Shown: piece after piece, positions 53,381 to 63,178 of the stretch
Layout of the letters: every line of letters begins with the position of its first letter
How positions within the stretch are numbered: the stretch's first letter is position 1
Assembly: GCF_037974355.1 (NCBI RefSeq)
Contig: NZ_CP150235.1
Location: 5,766,001-5,830,000 of the forward strand
DNA: 64,000 nucleotides
Direction: 5' to 3'
Source of the DNA: Paenibacillus sp. FSL R5-0517
Lineage (GTDB): Bacteria > Bacillota > Bacilli > Paenibacillales > Paenibacillaceae
Program-made: the position numbers and the translations under genes
Notes under the pieces: model-generated
Seen by the model: only the letters and a program-made list of their open reading frames with translations
Database searches by the model: none
Told to the model about the DNA's origin: nothing

Positions 53381-56005
53381 TCAAGGGCTACGCTTGGTCA
53401 ACTCTGGAGAAAATGGAGGAGAAGAAGCCCCCGCAAGCCTGCGCAGGTTCTCTCCATAGCCTGGAGCATGTTCTTCCAGTACAAAATGGCGATCATTGCG
53501 ATCACCCCCTGCTTTCACTTCCTCAGCCAGCAGTTGATACCGTTCATACATCTGTACACCAGCGGCGGCAGTCTCTCGGGCTCGTTCTCTATATCCTGCC
53601 TTCCATTCCCGCCGCGCTGCCTGTTCCATCCAATACAAAGCGACGGATTGACCATTGCCATCATACCGGTTCAATGCGATCGCTTGTTCAAAATATGTTC
53701 CAGCCTGCTGCCCTTTGCCGAATTGGGCAGCCAATCGTCCCAATTCGATGTAACTCTGAGGCTGCATCGGGGAAAGGGACAAGCTGTTCAGAAGTAGTGA
53801 TGTTGCTTCTTGCCCCGGGAGAGATCGTGCAAGCGTTATTATGATGTCGGTTCGATTCGGATTTGATTGAAAAGCAGCCATAAGATGCAGCTTGTGTGCT
53901 GAAGTTCCCTCCGGTTCAGTCATCGCCTGACGGTACTGCAATTCTGCTACGGCGAAGCGGGAGGTCAGCCACATTGTTCCACCTAGCCAGAAAAGGATGA
54001 TCATCACTGCGGATGCCTTTATTAACCGAGCAGTCACTCGCTGAAGTATATGAAAGAAGGTACGCATCGGGATAGTTGATGTGCTGAATTGAGTTGATAA
54101 ATATCGGATAAGACGAGCTCTGGCTCTGGCTCTGAATTTGAATCTGGATCTGGATCTGGATTCGGATATGGATTCAGATCTGAAAGGTGTGTATTCCGCA
54201 GTTCCACCCAATTGCTTGCCTTTCACTGCTTCGGTCTTCAATGCGGATGCCCATGAACCAAGCCAAATAAAGAGCATCCAGAATAAGGTGAAGCTCCAGT
54301 CGAAGTCCATCGCCCCATGCAGGCCAAAAACAAGCACGGCTGGCATAAGCTGCGGTGCAAAATAAAAGGTGCTTCGCAGGGTGAGGAGAAACCACCCTGC
54401 GACAAGCAGGATGCCGATCATGCCCGTGTCCAGGGCGAGATCAAGCAAGCCGTTGTGGACCTCGCCTCCGACATATGGCGAGGATTGAATGGCGCGGAAC
54501 ATGTTGCGCCATGTGTCTCCCCCGTGGCCAAGCCATGCGGCCTCGGTCCACAACTGAAGGGCATCCCGCCACATCTGCAGGCGGGATACCCCCGTGCCGA
54601 CACCTGCCGCTAGGCGATCGGCGGTGGAGGCCACGGCCATCAGTGCGGCGGTGGCTTCCGCCAGCACGATGGCCGTCAGGGCAGCGGCGCGCGGAGCCTT
54701 GGCGGCGCCGCTGTGCCATAGGCGGCACAGCAGCAGCGTGCCGAGCAGCGCAGCTGCCCATGCCCCGGCCAGTGCCAGCAGGCCGGGCACGGGTGCAGGC
54801 GCCAGCTGGGCAGCAGCCAGCTGGCGGTACAGCCAGGCCGCGCACGCTAGTGGCGCGGCCATGGCCAGCAGCAGCGGCAGGCGGGCACCGCGCCGCTGCA
54901 CAGCAAAGGCGGCGACCGCGGCGCAGCCGGTCGCCAGCCAAGCGCCGCGCGACTCGCTCAGCAGGAGCGCGGCTTGCGCGGGCATGAGCGGTAGCACTGC
55001 CGCGATGAGTCGCCCGGCCGGCACAGGCCGGGCCAAGACTCGCGCGGCGGCCGACAGCCGCTCCAATGCGTACATGCCAACAAGGGCACCGTACGCATTA
55101 GGGTACTGCAATAATCCGCCGAGCCGTGCTCCGGCGGAGCTGATCTCGGGGTCAGCAGTCCGCATTACCCCGAAGGGCAGCGGCAATACTCCGCACACGG
55201 CAAGAATGCCGCTTAGCACAAGCAAGCCGCCGGCCATCTGCCAACCGCAAGCCAACCAACGCGCACCATCCGTGCGCGCAGCCAGTATTGCGGTGAGCAG
55301 CGTGAACAGCGCAAGCAGGCTCCAACGCAGCATTTCATCCATACTGCCCTGTCTACTCACCGAGCCTGTCCATGCGTGTAGCCCAAAACATGTCATCATC
55401 GCTAGCGGCAACAATACCCGCCAAATCTCCGGCAATCGAAATATTTTCTCAACCATTGGTTCCATGTTCCCCTGCCGCTGTACCAATGACATGGGTATCC
55501 GTTCACTCGCCTTCTGCGGACGAAAGACTGTAAGAAATAGCACTATCACAATCATAATCAAAGTGCTTCCTGCTGCGATCAGATTAACAGGGTACAGATC
55601 CACTGAATAATACAGTCCCCGACTCAGACATCCTGCGAGCAGCAAGACAATGGAGAGTATGCCCACTGACCAAGTCCATCCCGACCCTGAATAATGTTCA
55701 CATCTCAAACTTCGAGAAGAACTGCCTGACCCCTCCGTTTGCATAACTCTATTTGTATGATATGTAGCATCTTTTTTATACATATCATCTTCGTTGTATG
55801 TATCTTCCCTATTATATGTACTGTCTCTACAGATCCTACTGCCTCTACCGTCCCTACTGCCCCCATTATCTATATCCCTGTTATCTACATATTCTTTATC
55901 ATTTGCGTGGTGAATCCCCTCAAACGCCCGTTCCATAAGTTCCTCTCTCGCCGCATACCCTCGTTTATACCTTACAATTCCCTTATCTATCGCCCTATTC
56001 TTCAT
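53381..56005 (-). CDS. O-antigen ligase/WzyE-like polytopic membrane protein with C-terminal TPR-like region
   Basis: The 874 residues start at ATG 56005, behind GGAGG; an upstream frame is interrupted by a terminator hairpin of the next gene. After a long hydrophilic N-terminal region about ten TM helices follow. The O-antigen ligase landmark is in the loop AWLGHGGDTWRNMFRAIQSSPYVGGEVHNGLLDLALDTG (H in VHNGLLDL). A C-terminal extracytoplasmic region (about 690-874) contains a TPR-like array (YIELGRLAAQFGKGQQAGTYFEQAI...). A central stretch of the gene (about 54590-55070) is far richer in GC and alanine than the rest (AALLLSESRGAWLATG...). Likely joins or polymerises cell-surface polysaccharide or teichuronic/teichoic units. 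Confidence 0.85.
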   Translation of the reverse strand: MKNRAIDKGIVRYKRGYAAREELMERAFEGIHHANDKEYVDNRDIDNGGSRDGRGSRICRDSTYNREDTYNEDDMYKKDATYHTNRVMQTEGSGSSSRSLRCEHYSGSGWTWSVGILSIVLLLAGCLSRGLYYSVDLYPVNLIAAGSTLIMIVIVLFLTVFRPQKASERIPMSLVQRQGNMEPMVEKIFRLPEIWRVLLPLAMMTCFGLHAWTGSVSRQGSMDEMLRWSLLALFTLLTAILAARTDGARWLACGWQMAGGLLVLSGILAVCGVLPLPFGVMRTADPEISSAGARLGGLLQYPNAYGALVGMYALERLSAAARVLARPVPAGRLIAAVLPLMPAQAALLLSESRGAWLATGCAAVAAFAVQRRGARLPLLLAMAAPLACAAWLYRQLAAAQLAPAPVPGLLALAGAWAAALLGTLLLCRLWHSGAAKAPRAAALTAIVLAEATAALMAVASTADRLAAGVGTGVSRLQMWRDALQLWTEAAWLGHGGDTWRNMFRAIQSSPYVGGEVHNGLLDLALDTGMIGILLVAGWFLLTLRSTFYFAPQLMPAVLVFGLHGAMDFDWSFTLFWMLFIWLGSWASALKTEAVKGKQLGGTAEYTPFRSESISESRSRSRFKFRARARARLIRYLSTQFSTSTIPMRTFFHILQRVTARLIKASAVMIILFWLGGTMWLTSRFAVAELQYRQAMTEPEGTSAHKLHLMAAFQSNPNRTDIIITLARSLPGQEATSLLLNSLSLSPMQPQSYIELGRLAAQFGKGQQAGTYFEQAIALNRYDGNGQSVALYWMEQAARREWKAGYRERARETAAAGVQMYERYQLLAEEVKAGGDRNDRHFVLEEHAPGYGENLRRLAGASSPPFSPELTKRSP

Positions 56006-56047
56006 CCTTATCCACCCTCCTTCCTTCCAGCGCTCGATACGCATAAC

Positions 56048-56085
56048 AAAAAGACAGAAGATCCCGATAAGGGGTCCTTCTGTCT
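56048..56085 (-). terminator. Intrinsic terminator downstream of the methyltransferase at 56197
   Basis: Stem AGACAGAAG / CTTCTGTCT with an inner CCC/GGG pairing, T-tract TTTTTG on the minus strand (A-run 56048-56052). Its place at 56052-56085 argues against any ligase start above 56005. Confidence 0.82.
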
Positions 56086-56196
56086 GATACATAACTAACA
56101 GTTATGGTGTTGCCTGCTACAACGTATGTGCATAATATTGAAATTTACATTCAAGGACCCTAATTGCAGTATGTCCCTGGATTGGCATCGGCACAC

Positions 56197-57444
56197 TTAG
56201 CAAATGTCACAATTCGTGGAATCCTGGACGGTTTCTTTGTTCGATTTTGATTTCCCAATAACCTGCTTGCCATCATCAGGGAGCAAATCCGAACAAGCCC
56301 GCTCCAAATATGGATCGGCATGAATGAAATCACGGAAAGCCGTATATTCGTTCCACATCTCTGACACTTCACCCGCCTGACCGCGAACAGCACGTATCAA
56401 TATGTTTTTAGGTGTATTCTCCATATCGATGAATTCAAGTAATTGTGTCTTGTATCCCATTAGATCAAGCAATTTGGCGCGAATTCCATCCGTAGCCAGT
56501 GCGGAGAAACGTTCCTTGAGGATGCCATGGGACAACAACGGATTCATCACGGAAGCCTCTACTTGGTCGAACAGTTCATGCTGACAGCAAGGAACAGACA
56601 GAATAACAGAAGCCCCCCATCGAACCGCTTTCTCCAAAGCAGCATCGGTAGCTGTATCACAGGCATGCAGTGTTACAACCATATCCACTTCATTCAATTC
56701 ATCGTAGTCCGCGATGTCTCCAACCAGAAACTTCAGATCACCGTAATGTAATCGATTAGCCAGATCATTACAGTGTTCAATGACATCTGCCTTCAAGTCC
56801 AACCCAATAATTTGTAGTGAACGCCGTTGTTGTACAGACAGATAGTGATATAACGCAAAAGTCAGATAAGACTTGCCACAACCAAAATCAACAATGGTAA
56901 GTGGACGTCCCTCCGGCAGATGCGGAATGACATCCTGCACCATTTCGAGGAAACGGTTAATCTGTCTGAACTTGTCATACTTGCGGGCCAGCACACGACC
57001 TTCTTCGTTCATAATGCCAAGTTCAACAAGGAACGATACGGGTACTCCCTCTTCCAATACATATTGCTTCTTGCGATTATGCGACAGATCCACCGCAGTT
57101 TTGGAAGCCGATTTAGTCAGAATCGATACTTTATATTTTTTGCTGATCAAAATTTGATAGTCTGCATCGGTAGTACAGAGCAGGCCTTGACGAAACGTCT
57201 CTTCGCATAGCAAAGTCATACGCTCTGCCGCTTCAGCCGGAGTCAAATTCTCGTGCAGCACTTTGTTGTTATAATGAAATGCAAATTGATAATGCAGCTG
57301 ATTCTTCAGTGTCACCGGCTTGACTTGCACTTTGGTATACGAGACATTGTCCCGTCTGCGCAGCTGGCTCCAGGTCGCTGTAATCAGCGAATTCTGTTCA
57401 AAGATGTCTTGTATAAGCTTTCGCAATGAATCCACGGGGTACAT
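56197..57444 (-). CDS. SAM-dependent methyltransferase, Methyltransf_32-like
   Basis: The 415 residues include an N-terminal domain of about 150 residues (PVTLKNQLHYQFAFHYNNKVLHENL) of unknown fold, then the methyltransferase core with LTIVDFGCGKSYLTFALYHYL (motif I, about 190-210), a strand-2 acid (IIGLDLKAD), and VVTLHACDTATD in place of motif IV (HACDT). The HACDT motif is typical of the Methyltransf_32 family (tRNA or rRNA modification suspected). ILSVPCCQHELF is a further conserved block. Single gene with terminator. Confidence 0.84.
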   Translation of the reverse strand: MYPVDSLRKLIQDIFEQNSLITATWSQLRRRDNVSYTKVQVKPVTLKNQLHYQFAFHYNNKVLHENLTPAEAAERMTLLCEETFRQGLLCTTDADYQILISKKYKVSILTKSASKTAVDLSHNRKKQYVLEEGVPVSFLVELGIMNEEGRVLARKYDKFRQINRFLEMVQDVIPHLPEGRPLTIVDFGCGKSYLTFALYHYLSVQQRRSLQIIGLDLKADVIEHCNDLANRLHYGDLKFLVGDIADYDELNEVDMVVTLHACDTATDAALEKAVRWGASVILSVPCCQHELFDQVEASVMNPLLSHGILKERFSALATDGIRAKLLDLMGYKTQLLEFIDMENTPKNILIRAVRGQAGEVSEMWNEYTAFRDFIHADPYLERACSDLLPDDGKQVIGKSKSNKETVQDSTNCDIC

Positions 57445-57541
57445 CTCACTTTCGGTTTGGTTTGGTCAACCGTTACCATACCACACTTCCGTTCCCTCTC
57501 CAAGTGAAGGCAGGTAACAAGCCTTGATGCACAATTCATAT

Positions 57542-58246
57542 TTATGAGTTCATCTCTTGACGATTTAGTTCGGCTAACCCCTCTTCAACTTCGTTGCGCG
57601 GCAAACCGCCTTGCTCCAATTGTTCATCCGTGAGTTGGCTCAACCTTTTATAGAACGACTGTGCATCATCTTGGTAGCTTACAGGGAATTCCGGACCAAG
57701 CTGGAGCAACCTGTACCAACTGTTCTCTGCCTGGTCGTAATGTCCCTGTTGCTCACGATACAGGGCAAGCTGTCTTTCGGTCCGGGCAGGGAGCTCATAT
57801 TCTTTGGTAAGTCCCAATACACCCTCCACCCGTTGCGGTGCATCTAATAACTGGGGATTAGCGCCATGATTCAATGCATACAGGTAAAAATGAAGTGATC
57901 TCATCAATCGGATGACAGCCTCATCCTCTGCGTCCATTCTCTCCTGATCCTCTATCCCTTCCACTTTGGCCTTCTCTTGATATATATAGGCTTCTTCTTC
58001 AATCAGCCTGGCGGCGTGCTGCAGATTGTCCACTTCAATCATCCCGCGAAAACGGAACATTTCAATAACATCCTCAGCTGGTAACGAGTTCAGCAAAGAC
58101 AAGTTTAGCCCAAACTGCCTGCGCATCAGCTCATCCAGTTCAGACAATGCCTCGGTGTGCTTACGTTGCTGTTTGAGCGTGAACACTTTACCTATTGCTT
58201 CAGTCATTTCCTCCATCATGCGGAGCAGATAATCTTTTCTGAACAT
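57542..58246 (-). CDS. DUF6483-family helical protein
   Basis: The 234 residues begin MFRKDYLLRMMEEMTEAIGKVFTLKQQ, the family hallmark I recall for this Bacillales-specific DUF. It is helical throughout with TPR-like repeats (HYDQAENSWYRLLQLGPEF, PARTERQLALYREQQ). No enzymatic motif. Function unknown; a chaperone-like or adaptor protein is possible. Confidence 0.72.
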   Translation of the reverse strand: MFRKDYLLRMMEEMTEAIGKVFTLKQQRKHTEALSELDELMRRQFGLNLSLLNSLPAEDVIEMFRFRGMIEVDNLQHAARLIEEEAYIYQEKAKVEGIEDQERMDAEDEAVIRLMRSLHFYLYALNHGANPQLLDAPQRVEGVLGLTKEYELPARTERQLALYREQQGHYDQAENSWYRLLQLGPEFPVSYQDDAQSFYKRLSQLTDEQLEQGGLPRNEVEEGLAELNRQEMNS

Positions 58247-58379
58247 GCTGTATGCCCCCTCATCATTCGACCTTATCCATTCAATCGCTCTCCTAACGTC
58301 CTATTGTAGTTATTTTAATTCATGCCATGACAAAAAGCCAAAAACAAGACGCATGTCTTTACTCTGGCCATGGAAGTGA

Positions 58380-58420
58380 CAAAAACCCCTGCTTATCCCA
58401 AAAAGGACGTTGCAGGGGTT
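58380..58420 (-). terminator. Intrinsic terminator after the alpha/beta hydrolase gene
   Basis: AACCCCTGC / GCAGGGGTT perfect 9-bp stem with a T-tract on the minus strand (A-run 58380-58384). Confidence 0.85.
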
Positions 58421-58516
58421 CAAATGATGTGGGAACCGATAATTCTCCAAAAGGAATCAACACTATCCAGGAACCCAACTATATTTTAATGAAATCAACA
58501 TAAATCACTTCATTTA

Positions 58517-59308
58517 TTACTTCGATAATCCAGACATAAATTGCTTAATGACCTGAATTAATTCTTCAGGAGCTTCATACATGCTCATATGACCCGCACC
58601 CGGGATAACAGCTTGCACGATATGCGGCTTGTCACTTGTAAATGTACGTTCTGGCGGAATAACAGCATCCTTCTCTCCTGCTACCAGCAATACAGGTAAA
58701 GGAGTGGCGGATAGTACATCGCGGCGATCCGGGCGTTCTCGCATAGCAAGAGCAGCACCAACAGCACCTTGAGGCGCGGTCTGGTAACCAATTTCCTTCA
58801 CGCGTGTTACGTGCGTGGATAACGACTCAACATGTTCCGGTGCAAATAAGCCAGGAACCAGTCCATCTACAAAATTCACGATACCTTCCGTTTGAATGGT
58901 GGAGACGGCACGAAGGCGTTTCTCTTTGGCTTCTTCACTGTCCGGGTAGGCTGTGGAATGAATCAGGCCAAATGCATTCAAACGCTCAGGGTGACGTTGT
59001 GCGATCGAGAGCGCAATATATCCCCCCATCGAGTGTCCTAGAAGGACAGCCTTTTCCACGTTCAACTCGTCCATCAACTGTAATACATCGTTGCCCATCT
59101 GTTCGATGGTATAACTTCCTACAGGTGCATCTGTTTTCCCGTGTCCACGCAGATCAGGTACGATACAGCGATAGCTGCGTGCCAGTTCAGATACGACCTC
59201 ATCCCAATACGATGAACTGCCACAGTATCCGTGGAGCAAAATGAGTGCTTCTCCCTTACCTTGTTCGGCATAACAAATCGTCGTTCCATCACACATCACT
59301 TTTTCCAT
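58517..59308 (-). CDS. Alpha/beta hydrolase
   Basis: The 263 residues have the oxyanion HG in LILLHGYCGS, the nucleophile elbow GHSMGG with S93, an acid in AGEKDAVIPPE, and a histidine in IPGAGHMSMYEAPEE. The cap region is of the short type. Substrate unknown; the group includes esterases, carbon-carbon bond hydrolases and haloperoxidase-like enzymes. Terminator at 58380-58420. Confidence 0.92.
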   Translation of the reverse strand: MEKVMCDGTTICYAEQGKGEALILLHGYCGSSSYWDEVVSELARSYRCIVPDLRGHGKTDAPVGSYTIEQMGNDVLQLMDELNVEKAVLLGHSMGGYIALSIAQRHPERLNAFGLIHSTAYPDSEEAKEKRLRAVSTIQTEGIVNFVDGLVPGLFAPEHVESLSTHVTRVKEIGYQTAPQGAVGAALAMRERPDRRDVLSATPLPVLLVAGEKDAVIPPERTFTSDKPHIVQAVIPGAGHMSMYEAPEELIQVIKQFMSGLSK

Positions 59309-59368
59309 ATGAATCCCTCTCTCTGCGCGAATTAAATAATTCAGGTTGTATATTATTAAGCCTACATC

Positions 59369-59959
59369 TCATGAATGAAACGTTTGTCTCCATTTCCATG
59401 CTTCAATTGCGGCGTCTGCAATCGTTCGGGACATCTCCATGACCGAGTGAAGCGAGGTCATCTGCAATATGGAATAAGGCCTTGGTCCATTGGCATTAAC
59501 CACAGCTGCCAGACTGTATTGTCCGACAGGAGGGAGCTTCCCTCCAACCGATTGAGCTGGAATGAGTGGGTTGTTCGAGAGATAATATGTACCTACGGCA
59601 TGCTTGGGACCCAGACACGCATCGATCGCTATGATGGCATGGTGTGCAGGAATGAGTGCTAATTTCCTCTCCAGCGTGTCTGCATCACAAGGGGAAGACA
59701 GCGTGCCTATCACGTTACCTATTCCATTCTCTTGCAGGATACTCCCTGTCAGCGGGCCCAGGGCATCCCCGGTGGAACGATCGGTTCCGATGCAGACAAA
59801 CGTGATTTCATCTAGAGCGTGAAGTTTGAGGATATTTTCGAAAAATAAAATCAGATTCTCTGCAGGCACGCCTTTGCGGACTTCCCTTCCTTGATGGCGA
59901 ACCATTTCTCGCTTATACGCTGCCAAGCTGTATTCCCTCCAGTACACTCTGTTTTCCAT
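59369..59959 (-). CDS. yyaC: Spore protease-like protein YyaC
   Basis: The 196 residues resemble the GPR-like DUF1256 family: FVCIGTDRSTGDALGPLTGSIL (about 54-75) is the hallmark, followed by HAIIAIDACLG and VGGKLPPVGQYSLAAVVN. In sporulating Firmicutes these proteins are made during sporulation. It lies upstream of the hydrolase gene in the same direction. Supports a spore-forming host. Confidence 0.87.
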   Translation of the reverse strand: MENRVYWREYSLAAYKREMVRHQGREVRKGVPAENLILFFENILKLHALDEITFVCIGTDRSTGDALGPLTGSILQENGIGNVIGTLSSPCDADTLERKLALIPAHHAIIAIDACLGPKHAVGTYYLSNNPLIPAQSVGGKLPPVGQYSLAAVVNANGPRPYSILQMTSLHSVMEMSRTIADAAIEAWKWRQTFHS

Positions 59960-60084
59960 GAAAACCGGTTGTTGTATCCATCATTGTAACCGATGCTTGG
60001 TTTCCCCGCAAAAGCATTGGCCTGAGCACTTCCAATCATGATACAATAACAAGAGTTTCCGATACGGAAGGGATGAATTTAACG

Positions 60085-60309
60085 ATGGATTTAACACAAG
60101 CAACAGCAGCCAATATGGAATATATGATTGAAGCGATCAAAACCAAACTGCGTATGGCAAGCGGTGCTGCCATGCAAGCTTCGTCATTCCCACTTGAGAA
60201 ATATGAAGATCTGTTTGACCTGTATGAAATGATTTTGGGCAAGGAACATCTCAGTATCTCCGAAGTGGAAGCTGTCGCTTCTGAACTGGGTAAGCTTCGT
60301 AAATCCTAG
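60085..60309 (+). CDS. DUF1128 family protein (YfkK-like)
   Basis: The 74 residues start at ATG 60085 (MDLTQATAANMEYMIEAIKTKL); ATG 60073 is an alternative with the ribosome binding site too close. Conserved NMEYMIEAIKTKLRMASGAAMQA and YEDLFDLYEMILGKE blocks match the small DUF1128/YfkK family of unknown function in Bacillales. It has its own terminator, shared with the pirin gene. Confidence 0.85.
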   Translation: MDLTQATAANMEYMIEAIKTKLRMASGAAMQASSFPLEKYEDLFDLYEMILGKEHLSISEVEAVASELGKLRKS

Positions 60310-60320
60310 TCCAAGCAAGC

Positions 60321-60367
60321 AAAAAAAAGGACCTGTCTTCCACATCAACGTGGCAACAGGTCCTTTT
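60321..60367. terminator. Bidirectional terminator between DUF1128 gene and pirin gene
   Basis: AAAAGGACCTGT / ACAGGTCCTTTT with an inner CCAC/GTGG hairpin. T-tracts on both strands. Confidence 0.87.
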
Positions 60368-60416
60368 CGCCTATTTTTGTTTCAAGACTATCGTTATTAG
60401 GAAGTACATCTGATCC

Positions 60417-61142
60417 TTAAGGCAGATCGACCAGAACAAATTCGGCAGGTTCACTGTCTGTACTCGTAATTTGCAGATCGCAGCTTTTACGAATTCGTGC
60501 AGCATCCCCCGGCTTCAGGCTGAAGTTACCGTCCGAGCAAAGAATCTCCACATGTCCACTGATCAGGAAAAGATGTGTCCGTCGCTCTTCATGTTGCGGG
60601 TACATCAACTTCTTCCCAGACTCCAAATGGGACAGGTAACAGGTTACATCCTGGGAAATAGGCAATGCGCCTTCGGTTCCCTCGCCCCCTTGCCCGGATA
60701 CAATCGGACATAAACGATTCAAAGGCTCCTGTGGCTCTATTTTCCGATTCGTATAGGATGGTTTCAGCATACGCTCCGATGGCAAAAACCACATCTGAAG
60801 AAATCGTACCGGTTCATCCGCTGACGGATTGGTCTCGGAATGTTCCACTCCTGTACCTGCACTCATCACCTGGACTGTACCCGGTTCAAGCAATTGTTCT
60901 GTTCCCATACTATCCGTATGTTTGAGTGTACCTGATATGACATAACTGACAAGCTCAAGATCATGATGTGGATGTTTCTTAAAGCCTTCTTGCGGCATCA
61001 GCGTGTTTTCATTATGAGCCAGCAGACAGCCAAAATGGGCGTTGCTCGGATCATCATAATCCGCAAAGGAAAAGCTGAATTCACTGTGTATCCAACCTCG
61101 ATCCGACGTGTGCCTTTCTTCCGATGTCACCACTTTAATCAT
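60417..61142 (-). CDS. Pirin family protein (cupin)
   Basis: The 241 residues start at ATG 61142 (MIKVVTSEER); GGAGG lies 9 bases upstream. The N-terminal cupin has the metal motif HPHHDLE with a later EHSE (about 54-60 and 96-99). RFLQMWFLPSE is the typical continuation; the C-terminal half is a second cupin (GDAARI). Pirins can act as quercetinases or redox sensors. Confidence 0.9.
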   Translation of the reverse strand: MIKVVTSEERHTSDRGWIHSEFSFSFADYDDPSNAHFGCLLAHNENTLMPQEGFKKHPHHDLELVSYVISGTLKHTDSMGTEQLLEPGTVQVMSAGTGVEHSETNPSADEPVRFLQMWFLPSERMLKPSYTNRKIEPQEPLNRLCPIVSGQGGEGTEGALPISQDVTCYLSHLESGKKLMYPQHEERRTHLFLISGHVEILCSDGNFSLKPGDAARIRKSCDLQITSTDSEPAEFVLVDLP

Positions 61143-61281
61143 GTTCATCCACCTCCAAGGGTTTAGAGCTGCCACATTACTGAGGCAGTCCATGCGTGTA
61201 TATGAATTGTTTAGATAAATACCAGTTGGTATGTCATCTTTACCCGGGGTCCGGCAACTCTAATCACGCCCCTTCTTAAGG

Positions 61282-62301
61282 TTATACGCTATCTTCAAGT
61301 GAGTGGAGAATGAACTCGCTATCTGCATGACCTACAAGGGTACCCTCATCATTACGGATGTCGGAAGGGAACACTTCAGCCAATCGTGCAAGGGTTCTCT
61401 CATTGGAATAACCGATCTGTTTCAGGATGGATTGGGTAATGAAGGCCCACTCTTCCTCGGAACCATCAAGTACCTTGAAGGTGATTCCCAATCGTTCTTT
61501 TTTCAGACCAAAACCGAATACCCCTTTGAATCCACCTTTTGCGACAATGTTATCGTCTTCCAGCAGTACTGAATCTACACGCTCTGTGCCCCCTACCATT
61601 AACGGATGTTCATTCATGGCTGATGTAATCGTCTCTACAGCTGTTCTTGTAGAAGGATCGGCGATAAGATCCGGACAAGCGAGCTTCAGATAGGCGTTCG
61701 ACAATGCTGATAACGGCAAAGAAAATACCGGAAAGCCGCAGCCATCCGTCCCAAGCTTAATCTCTTTTTCCTCAATACCTGCCAGGTCGGCAAACGTTTC
61801 AAGAATTTCACGTTGTACGGGGTGATCCGGTTCAGCGTAACTGCCCAAATCAACCTGCTTCATCTGACTGTACCCCAGAATTCCCAGATGTTTTCCGGAG
61901 CAGTTATGCAAGATGCGGCGTTTCTCTCCTTGTCCACGTATCCATTGATTACGGCTTTCTTCATTAAGCGGGTAGCTTGGTGCACAGATCAGGCACTCTT
62001 CACCCAGTCCGATTTTACCGGATAACTGCTCCAGCACCCGAATGTGTTCCGGCTCCGAACGATGCGAAGAGGACATAATGGCAATCTCCTGTGCAGATAG
62101 GCCATAGTGACTGACGATCCCTGCCCGGATTCCTGGAATAGCTTGAAAAGGTTTGGCAGATGAGCGAGTGAACGCTCTAAAATGAGGGTCGCCAGCCGAG
62201 TATACGATTCGGCCATTCTCATCCGTAATACTTATGTGTCCGTAATGGGCGCATTCCATGACGCCTGCACGGTATTCTTTAATTAACAAGGCACTCTCCA
62301 T
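61282..62301 (-). CDS. Asparaginase (thermolabile, Rhizobium etli type)
   Basis: The 339 residues start at ATG 62301 (MESALLIKEYRAGVMEC), with AAGGAGAG upstream. The catalytic-region blocks of this asparaginase II family are visible: FRAFTRSSAKPFQAIP (S and K), the cysteine region RILHNCSGKHLGILGYS, and LGTDGCGFPVFSLPL. It hydrolyses asparagine to aspartate and ammonia. Single gene, divergent from the PAP2 gene at 62477. Confidence 0.9.
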   Translation of the reverse strand: MESALLIKEYRAGVMECAHYGHISITDENGRIVYSAGDPHFRAFTRSSAKPFQAIPGIRAGIVSHYGLSAQEIAIMSSSHRSEPEHIRVLEQLSGKIGLGEECLICAPSYPLNEESRNQWIRGQGEKRRILHNCSGKHLGILGYSQMKQVDLGSYAEPDHPVQREILETFADLAGIEEKEIKLGTDGCGFPVFSLPLSALSNAYLKLACPDLIADPSTRTAVETITSAMNEHPLMVGGTERVDSVLLEDDNIVAKGGFKGVFGFGLKKERLGITFKVLDGSEEEWAFITQSILKQIGYSNERTLARLAEVFPSDIRNDEGTLVGHADSEFILHSLEDSV

Positions 62302-62476
62302 GCGAGTTCTCTCCTTTGTGCTCCCAATTTCATCTCTGCTTTGCGTCACGACGCCGCATGGGATATCTTAAATAGTATAGTACAAAAGCGACGTTTTTAC
62401 AGTTTTTTCGACATGCATTTCGGGTATAGCTTTATCATCTATGTTCATGACTACCATAATGAAGGAGAAACTCACT

Positions 62477-63178
62477 ATGCCACGCAAAATGTCTACACCA
62501 TTCTCATCAGGTTCGACCTCTGGCATGTCGTTACGCCCCCTCTTCAACTGGAGTTTGGCTGGTATGGCTATCAGTGCTTCGGTCGTATTCATCATGGCAG
62601 GTCTGGGTGCCTGGTTGGGCGATGATTCTATTATTCGTCTGGATGCTGAAATTCAGCAATTATTTTATCTGAATTCGGATTCACGTCTGTATCTATTTCC
62701 TTACACTGCATTTATAACTGCGCTGGGCTCATTCAAAATCTCTGCTGTAGCCGTAGTAGGTTTCGCCCTTCTTTTCTTCATACAACGCAGCCCAAGGTTT
62801 GTTATATATGGATATGCGATCACGGGAAGTTTTGCCATGATGTGGATCCTGAACACGTTATTGAAAGAATTTTTCAGACGAAGCAGACCTGAACTGGATC
62901 ATCTGCTGGTCGTTCACGGGTACAGCTTTCCCAGCGGACATGCCATGATCTCCATGGGCTTCTACGGCATGCTCTTTGTAATCTGGGCCATTGAGCAACA
63001 GCGACACAACTCTTCTAGTATGTGGCTTCCTGTTCTATGCGGCATCATTTTTATTTTCTTGATTGGCCTGAGCCGCATCATGCTCGGCGTACATTATCCT
63101 ACGGATGTATTTACGGGATTTGCCGCTGGATTGGCATGGATCTTCTGCATGATTAAAGGTATTAAACAAAGTCACTAA
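62477..63178 (+). CDS. PAP2-family phosphatase
   Basis: The 233 residues start at ATG 62477 (MPRKMSTPFSSG), with AAGGAGAAA upstream. The complete PAP2 motif set is present: C1 KEFFRRSRP (130-138), C2 SFPSGHA (150-156), C3 SRIMLGVHYPTD (199-210). Five or six TM helices. Likely an undecaprenyl-diphosphate or phosphatidylglycerophosphate phosphatase. A more diverged PAP2 protein is at 1644. Confidence 0.94.
   Translation: MPRKMSTPFSSGSTSGMSLRPLFNWSLAGMAISASVVFIMAGLGAWLGDDSIIRLDAEIQQLFYLNSDSRLYLFPYTAFITALGSFKISAVAVVGFALLFFIQRSPRFVIYGYAITGSFAMMWILNTLLKEFFRRSRPELDHLLVVHGYSFPSGHAMISMGFYGMLFVIWAIEQQRHNSSSMWLPVLCGIIFIFLIGLSRIMLGVHYPTDVFTGFAAGLAWIFCMIKGIKQSH

Noticed and set aside
54594..55610. A 338-codon open frame on the plus strand
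   Set aside because: It is antisense to the O-antigen-ligase gene in its GC-rich patch; its Ala/Arg/Ser composition and lack of motifs mark it as a shadow frame.
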